Position numbers and translations under genes: made by a program
The notes under the pieces: generated by a model
Database searches by the model: none
Seen by the model: only the letters and a program-made list of their open reading frames with translations
Told to the model about the DNA's origin: nothing
NCBI RefSeq assembly: GCF_002794255.1
Contig: NZ_PGGW01000019.1
Span: 64,501 to 128,500, forward strand
DNA from: Streptomyces carminius
GTDB lineage: Bacteria; Actinomycetota; Actinomycetes; Streptomycetales; Streptomycetaceae
Length of the DNA: 64,000 bases
Reading direction: 5' to 3'
In this document: one piece after another, positions 7,816 to 16,601 of the stretch
Position numbering within the stretch: the first letter of the stretch is position 1
Layout of the letters: the number at the start of each line of letters is the position of its first letter

Positions 7816-8715
7816 ATGACCACCGCACCCGAGCGCACCACCGATCTGTACCCGACGCGGGGAGCCACCGAGGTGATCACTCCGCGCAAGGACCCGGTGG
7901 TGTGGTCCGAGCCCGGTGCGCCGGGGCCGATCGAGGCCTCCGACCTCCAGGCTTACGAGCGGGACGGTTTTCTGGCCATCGACCAGCTCATCACCCCCGA
8001 CGAGGTGGGGATCTACGCCGGAGAGCTGGAGCGGCTGATCTCGGATCCGCTGATCCGTGCGGACGAGCGCTCGATCGTCGAGCCGAAGTCGCAGGAGATC
8101 CGGTCCGTCTTCGAGGTCCACAAGATCAGCCAGGTCTTCGCCGACCTGGTGCGGGACCCGCGCGTGGTGGGCCGCGCGCGCCAGATCCTGGGCTCGGACG
8201 TGTACGTCCACCAGAGCCGGATCAACGTCAAGCCGGGCTTCGGCGCTTCCGGGTTCTACTGGCACTCCGACTTCGAGACCTGGCACGCCGAGGACGGTCT
8301 GCCCAACATGCGGACGGTGTCCGTCTCGATCGCCCTGACCGAGAACTACACCACCAATGGCGGCCTGATGATCATGCCGGGGTCGCACAAGACGTTCCTC
8401 GGCTGCGCGGGGGCCACGCCGAAGGACAACTACAAGAAGTCGCTGCAGATGCAGGACGCCGGCACGCCCTCGGACGAGGCGCTGACACAGCTCGCGAGCG
8501 AGTACGGCATCCGGCTGTTCACCGGCAAGCCCGGTTCGGCGACCTGGTTCGACTGCAACTGCATGCACGGTTCCGGGGACAACATCACCCCGTACCCGCG
8601 GAGCAATGTCTTCATCGTCTTCAACAGCGTGGAGAACACCGCGGTGGAGCCGTTCGCGGCGCCCGTGCACCGTCCGGAGTTCATCGGCGCGCGGGACTTC
8701 ACCCCGGTGCGCTGA
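7816..8715 (+). CDS. ectD: Ectoine 5-hydroxylase
   Basis: EctD is an Fe(II)/2-oxoglutarate dioxygenase that turns ectoine into 5-hydroxyectoine. The 299-aa protein has the iron triad H~149 and D~151 in 'FYWHSDFETWH' and H~250 in 'CNCMHGSGDNITPYPRSN'. The family signature 'SGFYWHSDFETWHAEDG' is complete. The ATG is preceded by GAGAGGAGAGGAAGGCAGCACC, a rich Shine-Dalgarno. A strong hairpin follows the stop. Its presence means the organism makes hydroxyectoine, a protectant linked to heat and desiccation as well as salt. Confidence 0.96.
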   Translation: MTTAPERTTDLYPTRGATEVITPRKDPVVWSEPGAPGPIEASDLQAYERDGFLAIDQLITPDEVGIYAGELERLISDPLIRADERSIVEPKSQEIRSVFEVHKISQVFADLVRDPRVVGRARQILGSDVYVHQSRINVKPGFGASGFYWHSDFETWHAEDGLPNMRTVSVSIALTENYTTNGGLMIMPGSHKTFLGCAGATPKDNYKKSLQMQDAGTPSDEALTQLASEYGIRLFTGKPGSATWFDCNCMHGSGDNITPYPRSNVFIVFNSVENTAVEPFAAPVHRPEFIGARDFTPVR

Positions 8716-8721
8716 GCCGTC

Positions 8722-8758
8722 GCCCCGCGGCCGGGCCGTCCCCGCCCGGCCGCGGGGC
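8722..8758. terminator. Terminator after ectD
   Basis: A 15-bp perfect stem (8722-8736 with 8744-8758) and a 7-nt loop start 7 nt after the ectD stop. It lies between ectD and the convergent class V aminotransferase. Confidence 0.7.
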
Positions 8759-8824
8759 CGTACCGGCAAAGGAGCGGGGGCCGAACACGCCGCCCCCGCC
8801 CGCCGCCGGCCGGCACCGACGTGT

Positions 8825-9910
8825 TCAGCCCCGGCCCAGCACCTCCAGCAGCCGGTCCACGTCCGCCTCCGTGTTGTACAGGTGGAACGCGGCACGCAGG
8901 TTGCCCGCCCGCACCGACACCGCCACGTCCGCCTCCTCCAGCGCCTCCGCGGCACCGTCCAGGCCGGGCACCGCGACAATCGCCGAGTCGCCGGGCACCG
9001 GCCGGTGGCCCAACTCCTCGAGGCCCGCGCGGAAGCGGCCGGCCAGCGCCCGGTCGTGGGCACCGATCGCCTCCGGGCCGAGCTCCTCGATCAGGGACAG
9101 GGAGCGCTCGGCGGCGAGATACGGCAGGAAGGGCGGGCCGGTGTCGAAGCGGCGGGCGGATGCGGCGAGCTCCTCCACCGGCCCGTAGCAGCTGTCCCAG
9201 GGCTTCTCCCCCGCGATCCACCCGGCCTGGACGGGCACCAGGCCGCCCCCGTCCTCGGGCACGGTGAGGAAGGAGACGCCGCGCGGGGTCAGCAGCCACT
9301 TGTAGGCGCCGCACACCGTGTAGTCGAAGTCCCCGTGGTCCAGCGGCAGCCAGCCGGTGGCCTGGGTGGTGTCGACGAGGGTGCGCGCCCCGTGCTCCCG
9401 GGCCGCCGAGGCCAGGGCCGCGAGATCGGCGATCCGGCCGTCCGCCGACTGCGCGGCGCTGACCGCGACCAGGGCGGTGCCGGGGCGGACGGCGTCCGGC
9501 AGCTCCGTCAGGGGCGCGATGCGCAGCTTGAGGTCGGCGCGCACCGCGAAAGGGTTGACCAGGGAGCTGAAGTCGCCGTCCGCGACCAGCACCTCGGCGC
9601 CGGGCGGCAGCGCGCCCGCGACCAGGGCCACCTGGGGGGCGACGGCCGAGCCGAGCGCCACCCTCCCGGGCGCCACACCGGCGATCCGGGCGAAGCGGGC
9701 CCGCGCCCGTTCGATCAGCTCGAACCAGCGCACCATGTCGGCGCGGCCGTCCACCGTCTCCTGGACCGCCGCGCGCAGGGCGTCGGCGGCGCGGGCGGGC
9801 AGCAGGCCGTGCGAGGCGGTGTTCAGATAGGTGGTCCGCGGTGCGAACTCACCGTCCAGCAGCGAGGTCTCCATGCCGCCACTGTCCCGCCCCACCTCCC
9901 TGCTGTCCAT
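8825..9910 (-). CDS. Aminotransferase class V family protein
   Basis: A PLP enzyme of 361 aa of the cysteine-desulfurase/isopenicillin-epimerase-like class V group. 'TTYLNTASHGLLP' opens the fold, 'LVDTTQATGWLPLD' carries the cofactor Asp region, and 'CGAYKWLLTPRGVSFL' holds the Schiff-base lysine. There is no desulfurase active-site cysteine loop of the SufS type, so it is probably a transaminase, lyase or epimerase of unknown substrate. The ATG at 9910 has only an AGAAG-like site; a second ATG at 9874 is possible. It converges on ectD and has no obvious operon partner. Confidence 0.75.
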   Translation of the reverse strand: MDSREVGRDSGGMETSLLDGEFAPRTTYLNTASHGLLPARAADALRAAVQETVDGRADMVRWFELIERARARFARIAGVAPGRVALGSAVAPQVALVAGALPPGAEVLVADGDFSSLVNPFAVRADLKLRIAPLTELPDAVRPGTALVAVSAAQSADGRIADLAALASAAREHGARTLVDTTQATGWLPLDHGDFDYTVCGAYKWLLTPRGVSFLTVPEDGGGLVPVQAGWIAGEKPWDSCYGPVEELAASARRFDTGPPFLPYLAAERSLSLIEELGPEAIGAHDRALAGRFRAGLEELGHRPVPGDSAIVAVPGLDGAAEALEEADVAVSVRAGNLRAAFHLYNTEADVDRLLEVLGRG

Positions 9911-10026
9911 TCCCGATCTTCTTGGAAATGCCCAAAGAGTCTCTTATACCAGCAGGCCACGGCCTTCCTCCGGTGCCGTCCCGGGCACAAGCGGTGCCCG
10001 GGACGGGCGGCACCCGGCGGGGCCGG

Positions 10027-11586
10027 TCAGCTCTCGCGCCGTCCGTCCACCCGGCGCGGCAGACCCAGCGGGTTGTCGTCGTGCAGTTCCGGCGGCAGCA
10101 GCGCCTGCGGGGTGTCCTGGTAGGCGACCGGGCGCAGCCAGCGCTCGATCGCCGTGGCACCGACCGAGGTGGAGGTGGAGGTGGTGGCCGGGTAGGGGCC
10201 GCCGTGGTGCTGGGCGGGGGCGACGGCCACCCCGGTGGGCCAGCCGTTGACCAGAACACGTCCGGCCAGCCCGGTCAGCTCGGCGAGCAGCCGGGCGGCG
10301 GTGCCGTCCCCGCTCCCCCCGCCGTCCCCGGTCTCCCCGGCGCCCTCGGCCTCCCGCTCGCCGAGGTGGAGGGTGGCGGTGAGATTGCCGGGCAGCTTCG
10401 CGAGGACGGCGACGGCCTCGTCGGTGTCGCGGTAGCGGGCGACGACGGTGACCGGCCCGAAGCACTCCTCCAGCAGCAGCTCGTGCGCACCGCCGGCGGC
10501 GAGCCGGGCGGCCGGGACGGTGAGGAAGCCCGCTCCCACCGCCTGCCCCTCTCCCTCGGCCGCCAGGACCGGGGCGGCGACGTCCGCCAGCTCGGTCCGG
10601 GCCCTCACCCCGGCCAGGAACGCCTCACGCATCCGGGCGTCCAGCAGCGGGCCCGGAGCCGCCTCGCCCAGAGTCTCGGCCAGCACCGCCAGCAGCCGGT
10701 CGCCGGACTCCCCCGCGGGGGCGAGAACCAGGCCGGGCTTGGTGCAGAACTGCCCGCAGCCCATCGTCATCGAGCCGGCCAGCCCGCCGCCGATGCCCTC
10801 GGCGCGCTCCGCGGCCGCCGCCTCGGTGACGACGACCGGGTTGAGGCTGCCCAGCTCGCCGTGGAAGGGGATGGGTACCGGGCGGGCCGCGGCGGCGTCG
10901 AACAGGGCCCGTCCGCCGCGGATGGAACCGGTGAACCCGGCCGCCGCGACCAGCGGGTGCCTCACCAGCTCCACCCCCGCGTCGAAGCCGTGCACCAGGC
11001 GGACGACGTCCTCGGGCAGTCCGGTGCGGGCAGCGGCCCGGCGCAGCGCGGCGGCGCACAGCTCGGAGGTGGCCGGGTGGTCCGGGTGCGCCTTGACCAC
11101 GACCGGGCAGCCGGCCGCGAGCGCGCTGGCGGTGTCGCCGCCGGGCACGGAGAAGGCCAGGGGGAAGTTGGACGCGGCGTAGACGGCCACCACGCCCAGC
11201 GGGATGCGGTAGCGGCGCAGATCGGGCCGCGGCGGAGTCAGCGACGCGTCGGCATGATCGATGATCACATCCAGGTATCCGCCGTCGGAGACCTCGTCCG
11301 CGAAGGCGCACAGCTGGTAGGTGGTACGGCCCAGTTCGCCGTTCAGCCGGACCGGGCCGAGGGCGGTCTCGGCGTCCGCGGTCGCCACGATCTCCTCCCG
11401 GGCGGCCTCCAGCTCCTCCGCGGCCGCGCGCAGCAGGGCGATCCGGGCGGTGCGGTCGGCCAGCGCCGCACGCGCGGCGTGGGCGGCGCGCACGGCCGCG
11501 TCGACATCGGCCGTCGCGGCCTCGACCGCGACCTGGTCGCGCTGCTTCCCGGTCCTGGGGTCGACGCTCCACACTGGTACTGCCAC
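10027..11586 (-). CDS. Aldehyde dehydrogenase, 2-oxoglutarate-semialdehyde type
   Basis: An NAD(P)-dependent aldehyde dehydrogenase of 519 aa. The GTG at 11586 is preceded by GGAGGAG, so a longer upstream frame is not used. 'VYAASNFPLAFSVPGGD' and 'VVVKAHPDHPATS' bind cofactor. 'FHGELGSLNPVVV' holds the general-base Glu. 'MGCGQFCTKPGLVL' holds the catalytic Cys. ELGS(L/I)NPV with QFCT(K/N)PG is the pattern I know from 2-oxoglutarate-semialdehyde dehydrogenases, which finish non-phosphorylative pentose, uronate and hydroxyproline oxidation. It is divergent from an IclR regulator with inverted repeats between them. Exact substrate is inference from motifs and from the dehydratase pair at 20.8-23.4 kb. 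Confidence 0.82.
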   Translation of the reverse strand: MAVPVWSVDPRTGKQRDQVAVEAATADVDAAVRAAHAARAALADRTARIALLRAAAEELEAAREEIVATADAETALGPVRLNGELGRTTYQLCAFADEVSDGGYLDVIIDHADASLTPPRPDLRRYRIPLGVVAVYAASNFPLAFSVPGGDTASALAAGCPVVVKAHPDHPATSELCAAALRRAAARTGLPEDVVRLVHGFDAGVELVRHPLVAAAGFTGSIRGGRALFDAAAARPVPIPFHGELGSLNPVVVTEAAAAERAEGIGGGLAGSMTMGCGQFCTKPGLVLAPAGESGDRLLAVLAETLGEAAPGPLLDARMREAFLAGVRARTELADVAAPVLAAEGEGQAVGAGFLTVPAARLAAGGAHELLLEECFGPVTVVARYRDTDEAVAVLAKLPGNLTATLHLGEREAEGAGETGDGGGSGDGTAARLLAELTGLAGRVLVNGWPTGVAVAPAQHHGGPYPATTSTSTSVGATAIERWLRPVAYQDTPQALLPPELHDDNPLGLPRRVDGRRES

Positions 11587-11661
11587 CGCTGAACTCCTCC
11601 TGCCGACCGGCCGACGGACACTGCGGGAGGCACCGCGCCCGGCCACCGGGCACCGCGGGCT

Positions 11662-11694
11662 GTTCTCCCGTGAACCATGTTCGATATGCTGAAC
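11662..11694. promoter_or_regulatory. Two GTTC/GAAC inverted repeats, candidate IclR operators
   Basis: GTTC-N6-GAAC lies at 11662-11675 and GTTC-N8-GAAC at 11679-11694. Both fall in the divergent region between the aldehyde dehydrogenase and the IclR-type regulator, a typical place for autoregulated IclR operators. Confidence 0.45.
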
Positions 11695-11729
11695 GCTGTC
11701 CCGAGGCATGAATACCTGTCCGGGACTCT

Positions 11730-12557
11730 ATGGCCGGTCGAGCGAAAGGGTCAAGGTCGATGCCGTCAGTGCGCGAGGACTCCCCCGTCCGGAAACCGGA
11801 GGCGGGCGGCGGGCAGGTCAAGTCGGCGGTGCGGACGGTGGAACTCCTCGAGTTCTTCGCCGGGCAGCCCGGCATGCACACCCTGGCCGCCGTACAGGAG
11901 GCCGTCGGCTATCCCAAGTCCAGTCTCTACATGCTGCTGCGCACCCTGGTGGACCTGGGCTGGATCGAGACGGACGCCACCGGCACCCGCTACGGCATCG
12001 GGGTGCGCGCCCTGCTGGTCGGCACCTCCTACATCGACGGGGACGAGGTGGTGGCCGCCGCCCGGCCCACCCTGGACCGGCTCTCCGACGACACCGCCGA
12101 GACCATCCACCTCGCCCGGCTGGACGGCACCAACGTCGTCTATCTCGCCACCCGCCAGTCCCAGCACTACCTGCGCCCCTTCACCCGGGTGGGACGGCGG
12201 CTGCCCGCACACTCCACCTCACTGGGCAAGGCGCTGCTGGCGACGTACGACGACGACCAGGTCCGCGCACTGCTCCCCGAGACCCTGGCGCCCCTCACCG
12301 AGCACACCCTCACCGACCGCGAGCGGCTCATCGAGGAGCTGCACCAGATCCGCGAGCAGGGCTACGCCGTGGACCGCGAGGAGAACACCCTGGGGCTGCG
12401 CTGCTTCGGCATCGCCATCCCCTACCGCACTCCCGCGAGGGACGCCATCAGCTGCTCGGTGCCGGTGGCGCGGCTGACCCCCGCACACGAGCAGACGATC
12501 AAGGAAGCCCTGTTCCACGCCCGGGACCGGCTGACCCTGGCCACCCGGCGGCTGTAG
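11730..12557 (+). CDS. IclR family transcriptional regulator
   Basis: A protein of 275 aa. It has an N-terminal winged helix-turn-helix at about 33-95 ('TVELLEFFAGQPGMHTLA' and 'YPKSSLYMLLRTLVDLGW') and a C-terminal IclR effector-binding domain with 'SHYLRP'-like 'QHYLRPFTRVGRRLPAHS' and 'DREENTLGLRCFGIAIPY'. The first ATG (11730) has a poor ribosome site. An ATG at 11760 with AAGG just upstream is equally likely. Divergence from the aldehyde dehydrogenase suggests that it controls sugar-acid breakdown and itself. IclR members bind small carbon acids; the ligand here is unknown. Confidence 0.88.
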   Translation: MAGRAKGSRSMPSVREDSPVRKPEAGGGQVKSAVRTVELLEFFAGQPGMHTLAAVQEAVGYPKSSLYMLLRTLVDLGWIETDATGTRYGIGVRALLVGTSYIDGDEVVAAARPTLDRLSDDTAETIHLARLDGTNVVYLATRQSQHYLRPFTRVGRRLPAHSTSLGKALLATYDDDQVRALLPETLAPLTEHTLTDRERLIEELHQIREQGYAVDREENTLGLRCFGIAIPYRTPARDAISCSVPVARLTPAHEQTIKEALFHARDRLTLATRRL

Positions 12558-12566
12558 GAACCGCCC

Positions 12567-12604
12567 GGGGAACTGTCTCCCCCGTGCGGGGGAGACAGTT
12601 CCCC
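12567..12604. terminator. Strong terminator after the IclR gene
   Basis: A 17-bp perfect stem (12567-12583 with 12588-12604) with a GTGC loop begins 10 nt after the stop. It lies between convergent genes. The remaining 230 nt up to 12833 hold only a low-complexity Thr/Val/Ala-coding stretch that I do not call a gene. Confidence 0.8.
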
Positions 12605-12833
12605 ACCGGGCGGGACGCCGGGCGGTGGTGCGCGGTGGGAGCGTGGCGTCATGACAGCCACCACCGCCACCGTGTCCACCGCCGTCGTGTCCACCGCCGT
12701 CGCCGCACACGCCACCGCGCACACGGCCCGTACCGCCCCCGGCGCGGGGGCCGTCCCACCACCACGGTGGAATCGCGGACCGGACGGCGGCGGAGGCGGC
12801 CAAGGCCAGGAGCCGCACGGCCGCCTCCGCCGC

Positions 12834-13460
12834 CTACGGGAGTGGCTCCGCCGCGCCGGGTTCCGGCCGGTCCGAGGGCCGGGACGCCTGCGGCGTCCGG
12901 CCGGGCGGCAGCGGGGGCACCTCACAGCGGTCCGAGAAGCCCTGGCCGGTCAGCCCGAAGGCGCTGTTGACCCGCGAGCGCAGGTTCTCCACCGCGACGA
13001 TCGCCGTCAGTTCCACGAACGCCTTCTCTCCCAGCCGGCCGACCAGCGCGCGGACCATCTCGTCGGTGACCGCGGGCTCGGTCTCCGTCACCGCCTCGGC
13101 GTACTCCATGACCTGGATCTCCAGCTCGGTGAAGAGGTCCCGGTGCCCGCGCCAGACGGGCACGTACCGGATCCTCTCCAGCGGCAGCCGGAGTTCCCGG
13201 GCCTCCCAGTGGCCGAAGTCCAGGCACCACGAGCAACCGATGCGGGCCGCGGACGCCATCACGGCGAGATGCCTCAGAGCCGGGTCGAGCGTCCTCCATC
13301 GCCCGACCCCCCGCTCCAGGCGGACGTAGTCCATCAGCACCCTCGGATTGTGCGCGAGGGCCTTCCCCGGGTCGAGGACCTTGCCGTACCGGCGGTGCGA
13401 GTACCACTCGCCGATGCGCAGAGCGAGCGTGCGGGGCGGAGCGAGGGAGATGCGGGCCAT
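12834..13460 (-). CDS. Carboxymuconolactone decarboxylase / AhpD-like protein
   Basis: An all-helical protein of 208 aa with the AhpD-type redox pair CxxC in 'AARIGCSWCLDFGHWEA' (about residue 75). The following helix pattern with 'FVELTAIVAVENLRSRVN' is typical of the carboxymuconolactone decarboxylase family. Such proteins act as peroxidase or thiol-disulfide partners. The ATG has an ideal AAGGAGG site. The C-terminal 30 residues are Pro/Arg-rich and probably disordered. It lies between pectate lyase and IclR genes. A gamma-carboxymuconolactone decarboxylase role is unlikely because the CxxC pair is retained. Confidence 0.8.
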   Translation of the reverse strand: MARISLAPPRTLALRIGEWYSHRRYGKVLDPGKALAHNPRVLMDYVRLERGVGRWRTLDPALRHLAVMASAARIGCSWCLDFGHWEARELRLPLERIRYVPVWRGHRDLFTELEIQVMEYAEAVTETEPAVTDEMVRALVGRLGEKAFVELTAIVAVENLRSRVNSAFGLTGQGFSDRCEVPPLPPGRTPQASRPSDRPEPGAAEPLP

Positions 13461-13591
13461 GATCTGCCTCCTTGGAGCACGGTGGTTCCTTCCACCTCAG
13501 GGACGCACCGCGGCCCGCGTTCTGTGACATCCTCCGGCCGGGGTCCCCCAAGGGGCCGTCCGACCGGCCGGGGCACCGTGGCGGCCGGTGC

Positions 13592-14968
13592 TCAGCCGCG
13601 GTCCTTTCCGTTCCTCAACCCCGGCTTCCCCGCGCCGGCGTACCGGTCGACCAGGTGCGGTACCGCGAGCGGGTGGTGAACGCGGATGCGCAGCCCCGGT
13701 GTCCAGCCCGCGTCGTCACCGAGGAGCCGGTCGGGGTTGGCGGCGTTGTGGGCGGCCAGCAGATCCACGTACCGGCCGTTGACCCAGTTGTTCCGCTCGG
13801 TCATGGAGGTGCCGGGGGTCCACTGGTGGATGATGCGGGCCGGGGTCAGGTCCTCGTGGAGGGTGAAGGCGTTGTGCTCGGCGACGAGCGCGGCCTCCTT
13901 GCCGATGCCCCAGGTGTAGCCGTACCGGGTGTCCTCGTTCTGCCGGAAGTGGTTGTTGTAGACGTCCACCTTGCCGAAGCGCACCCGCGGGGCACGCTCG
14001 TTGACATCCTCGAAGAGGTTGTGGTGGAAGGTGGTGCGCAGCCTGCCGCGGTCGTCGGCGGCGGCACCGTCGCTGTTGCCCAGCAGGATCGTCTTGTCGT
14101 GGTCGGCGAAGACGTTCCAGCTCACCGTCACCAGGTCGGCGCCGCGGACGATGTCGAGCAGGCCGTCGTGCTGCTGGAAGAGCTGCCCGAAGTAACGTGG
14201 CTGGGCGCTGTCGGGGCGGCGGCCGTCGGTGAAGGTGTTGTGGTCCAGCCAGACATGGCGGGAGCCATGGACGACCACGTTGTCGTACTCGGAGTTCCAG
14301 GCGCCGCCGTCGCCGTCGGCGGGGTCCCACCGCGGGAAACAGTCGTAGGTGTCCTCGAAGGTGATGTTGCGGACGATGACGTTCTCCGCGCCCCGGATCT
14401 GAAGGCTGAGGCCGAGGACGGTGGCGTCCTCGCCCACTCCGATCAGGGTGGTGTTGGAGCCGACGGTGAGTTTGACACGCTTTCCCTGCTCGGCGGCCGA
14501 GGCGGCGCGGGCGTCCTCCAGCGGGCCCGACGGCTCGGCGTCGCCCCAGACGGCCGGGTCGTACGCCCGGAGGTACTTCTCCAGGGTGTAGCCGTCCCGC
14601 CGGTAGTCCTCGCAGCCGAGCGGGTCGCCCCGGTCGCCGGCGTTGCCGTGGATGGTGCCCTTGATTCTGATGATCTTCGGGGTGTCGTCGCCGCCGTTCA
14701 GGGCGGCTGTCAGTCCGGCGCGGTCGGTGACGGTGAAGACACGACCGGTGTCGGCCGCCGCGCCGCCGGTGGTGCCGCCCTCGGCCGAGGCCCAGCCGTC
14801 ACTCTCGGAGAGAACGGCGCGGGCCGGGTCTCCGCCATGGCCGGGGGCGGCCTGGGCGGGTGCGGCCTGGGCGGGTGCGGCCTGGGCGGGTGCGGTGAGG
14901 GCCGTCAGGGCGAGCGAGGCGCACCCTGCCACCAGTACGACGCGGGCATGACATTTCATTCTCTGCAC
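13592..14968 (-). CDS. Secreted pectate lyase, polysaccharide lyase family 1
   Basis: A secreted beta-helix lyase of 458 aa predicted to cleave polygalacturonate by beta-elimination. The GTG at 14968 has GAAGGAG at 5 nt; an ATG follows 9 nt later. The signal peptide 'RVVLVAGCASLALTALTA' is followed by APAQAAP repeats encoded by a 15-bp DNA triplication. Beta-helix rungs 'NVIVRNITFEDTYDCFP', 'VVVHGSRHVWLDHNTFTDG' and 'LVTVSWNVFADHDKTILLG' give the calcium-site aspartates (WLDHNTF) of PL1. 'RAPRVRFGKVDVYNNHF' has the catalytic Arg of the family (RxPxxR). It supplies oligogalacturonides to the neighbouring importer and catabolic enzymes; that link is inference. Confidence 0.9.
   Translation of the reverse strand: MQRMKCHARVVLVAGCASLALTALTAPAQAAPAQAAPAQAAPGHGGDPARAVLSESDGWASAEGGTTGGAAADTGRVFTVTDRAGLTAALNGGDDTPKIIRIKGTIHGNAGDRGDPLGCEDYRRDGYTLEKYLRAYDPAVWGDAEPSGPLEDARAASAAEQGKRVKLTVGSNTTLIGVGEDATVLGLSLQIRGAENVIVRNITFEDTYDCFPRWDPADGDGGAWNSEYDNVVVHGSRHVWLDHNTFTDGRRPDSAQPRYFGQLFQQHDGLLDIVRGADLVTVSWNVFADHDKTILLGNSDGAAADDRGRLRTTFHHNLFEDVNERAPRVRFGKVDVYNNHFRQNEDTRYGYTWGIGKEAALVAEHNAFTLHEDLTPARIIHQWTPGTSMTERNNWVNGRYVDLLAAHNAANPDRLLGDDAGWTPGLRIRVHHPLAVPHLVDRYAGAGKPGLRNGKDRG
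14851..14895 (-). repeat. 15-bp triplication in the pectate lyase signal region
   Basis: Three perfect tandem copies of CCTGGGCGGGTGCGG encode the repeated PAQAA at the signal-peptide cleavage region. Copy number changes would keep frame. Confidence 0.85.
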
Positions 14969-14992
14969 TGCGACTCCTTCGGTGACCGATCG

Positions 14993-15037
14993 GTGGGGAT
15001 GCCGGCCGTGGGGATGCCGGCGGTGGGGATGCCGGCG
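14993..15037. repeat. 15-bp tandem repeat upstream of pectate lyase
   Basis: Three copies of GTGGGGATGCCGGC[C/G] are followed by a partial copy. They lie 25-70 nt upstream of the pectate lyase start, in its leader or promoter. Confidence 0.85.
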
Positions 15038-15137
15038 GTGGGGGGCCGGTGGGAGGAGGCACACGGGTGGGCGCGGCGGGGTGGGCCGGAGGCGACCCAC
15101 CGCGCGCCCCCGGGCGCGGTGCGCGGTACCGGGACCG

Positions 15138-16484
15138 CTAGCCCTTCTGCTCGTTCCACTCGGCCTGCGCCTCGTCGAGGCGCTCCGCCAGGTCGCCGGC
15201 GAACTCCTCGGCGCTCATCTCACCCAGCAGCAGCTTCTGGAAGGCGGGTTCGGTGTCGGCCTTGCTGATGCTGTTCCAGTCCGGCAGGTAGTAGGGCAGC
15301 TGGACGATCCTGGTGTCCGGGTCGTCCAGCGACTCCATGGCCGTCCTGGTCGGCCCGGCCGCCGTGAGCCACTCGTCGTCCGCTGCGTCGGTGTGGGCCG
15401 GGATCGAGCCGGCCGACTCGTTCCAGAGGCTGTTCATCTCGGCCGAGGCGGCGAACTCGACGAACTCCCAGGCCGCGGCCTTGTTTTCGCTGGATCTGAA
15501 CAGCCCGAGGCCGTCGACCGGGTTGGAGACCAGGGTGCGCGGTCCGCCCTCGGTGGCGGGCGGCATCGGCAGCCCGCCGATCCCCTCCTCACCGAACGCC
15601 TTCACAAGGTCGGTGTAGGAACCCAGGTTGTGCTGGAGCATGCCGACCTCGCCGCCGGTGAAGGTGGCGACCATCTTGGTGAAGTCGTTGTTCAGGTCGG
15701 CCTCGGGCGTGGCCCTGCCGTAGAGGGCGACGTACTTCTCCAGGGCCGTGACGTTGGCCGGGTCGTCGACGGTGCTTCTGCCGCCCTTCCAGAAGCTGTC
15801 GATGCCGGACTGGGCGTACATCATCTCCAGCGCCTGGGCGACGGAGCCGGCGCCGCCGCGGATGGTGAAGCCGAAGCGGTTCTCCTCCCTGTCGGTCAAC
15901 TCCTCGGCCGCCTTGTAGAAGTTGCCCCAGCTGGTGGGGGGTGCCAGGCCGGCCTGCTCGAACAGGCCGGTGCGGTACCACAGCACGCCCTGGTTGGCGG
16001 AGGTCGGGACGGTGAACAGTTCCTCCTCGCCCCCGGCCGCCCGGACGCTGTCGACCATGCCCCTGACCAGCTTGCCCCTCAGCGGGCTGTCCTCGATCCG
16101 GTCGGTGACCGGGTCCAGCGCACCCTGGGCGACCATGCCGGCCAGATACGCGGTGCCGACCATGCCGACATCCGGCAGGCTGTCGCCGCCGCCCTGGATG
16201 GCGGTGTCGTACTTGGACTGCACATCGGCGATCGGTATGCCGACGTACTCGACGTCGATGTCCGGATTCCTCTTCTCGAACTCGGCGATGATCTTCTTCC
16301 AGACCTCGGTGCGCACACCGCCGTTGTTGTCCCAGAAGACGATCTTTCCCTTGCCGTCCCCCTCGCCGCCCGTCCCGGTGCCGGAGTCCCCGCAGGCGGT
16401 GGCGGTGAGGGCGAGGGCCGCGGCGATGCCCAGGGCCGGCAGTGACCGGGCACGGGTTCCGCGGCTGGTGTGTCTGTTCATCAT
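15138..16484 (-). CDS. Sugar ABC transporter solute-binding lipoprotein (family 1)
   Basis: A family 1 extracellular binding lipoprotein of about 448 aa. The signal peptide 'LPALGIAAALALTATAC' ends in a lipobox with Cys near 31, so it is anchored on the outer face of the membrane. Features of the maltose/oligosaccharide-binding fold are 'KIVFWDNNGGVRTEVW', 'VPTSANQGVLWYRTGLFEQ' and 'AWEFVEFAAS'. The ATG at 16484 follows GAGAAAAGAG; a TTG precedes it. The two permeases lie upstream at 18.8-20.6 kb, so this subunit is the distal part of the same cluster. Ligand is not readable; pectin-derived sugar is likely from the adjacent lyase. Confidence 0.9.
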   Translation of the reverse strand: MMNRHTSRGTRARSLPALGIAAALALTATACGDSGTGTGGEGDGKGKIVFWDNNGGVRTEVWKKIIAEFEKRNPDIDVEYVGIPIADVQSKYDTAIQGGGDSLPDVGMVGTAYLAGMVAQGALDPVTDRIEDSPLRGKLVRGMVDSVRAAGGEEELFTVPTSANQGVLWYRTGLFEQAGLAPPTSWGNFYKAAEELTDREENRFGFTIRGGAGSVAQALEMMYAQSGIDSFWKGGRSTVDDPANVTALEKYVALYGRATPEADLNNDFTKMVATFTGGEVGMLQHNLGSYTDLVKAFGEEGIGGLPMPPATEGGPRTLVSNPVDGLGLFRSSENKAAAWEFVEFAASAEMNSLWNESAGSIPAHTDAADDEWLTAAGPTRTAMESLDDPDTRIVQLPYYLPDWNSISKADTEPAFQKLLLGEMSAEEFAGDLAERLDEAQAEWNEQKG

Positions 16485-16601
16485 CAACTCTTTTCTCGGG
16501 TTGCCCGGGGGCTCCGGGTGCGTTTCCGCATGGACGGTGAGGATGGTGGGGGTGCACGCTGTGGACCGCTCGGCGGGCCGGTGGTGCGGTCAGTGACGCG
16601 G

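Noticed and set aside
12651..12833. Open frame with GGGAG before an ATG and a Thr/Val/Ala-rich start
   Set aside because: It runs on into the antisense of the AhpD-like gene, has low complexity and shows no domain or signal peptide.
14851..15037. CRISPR-like repeats
   Set aside because: Units are contiguous 15-mers without spacers; one set codes for protein.
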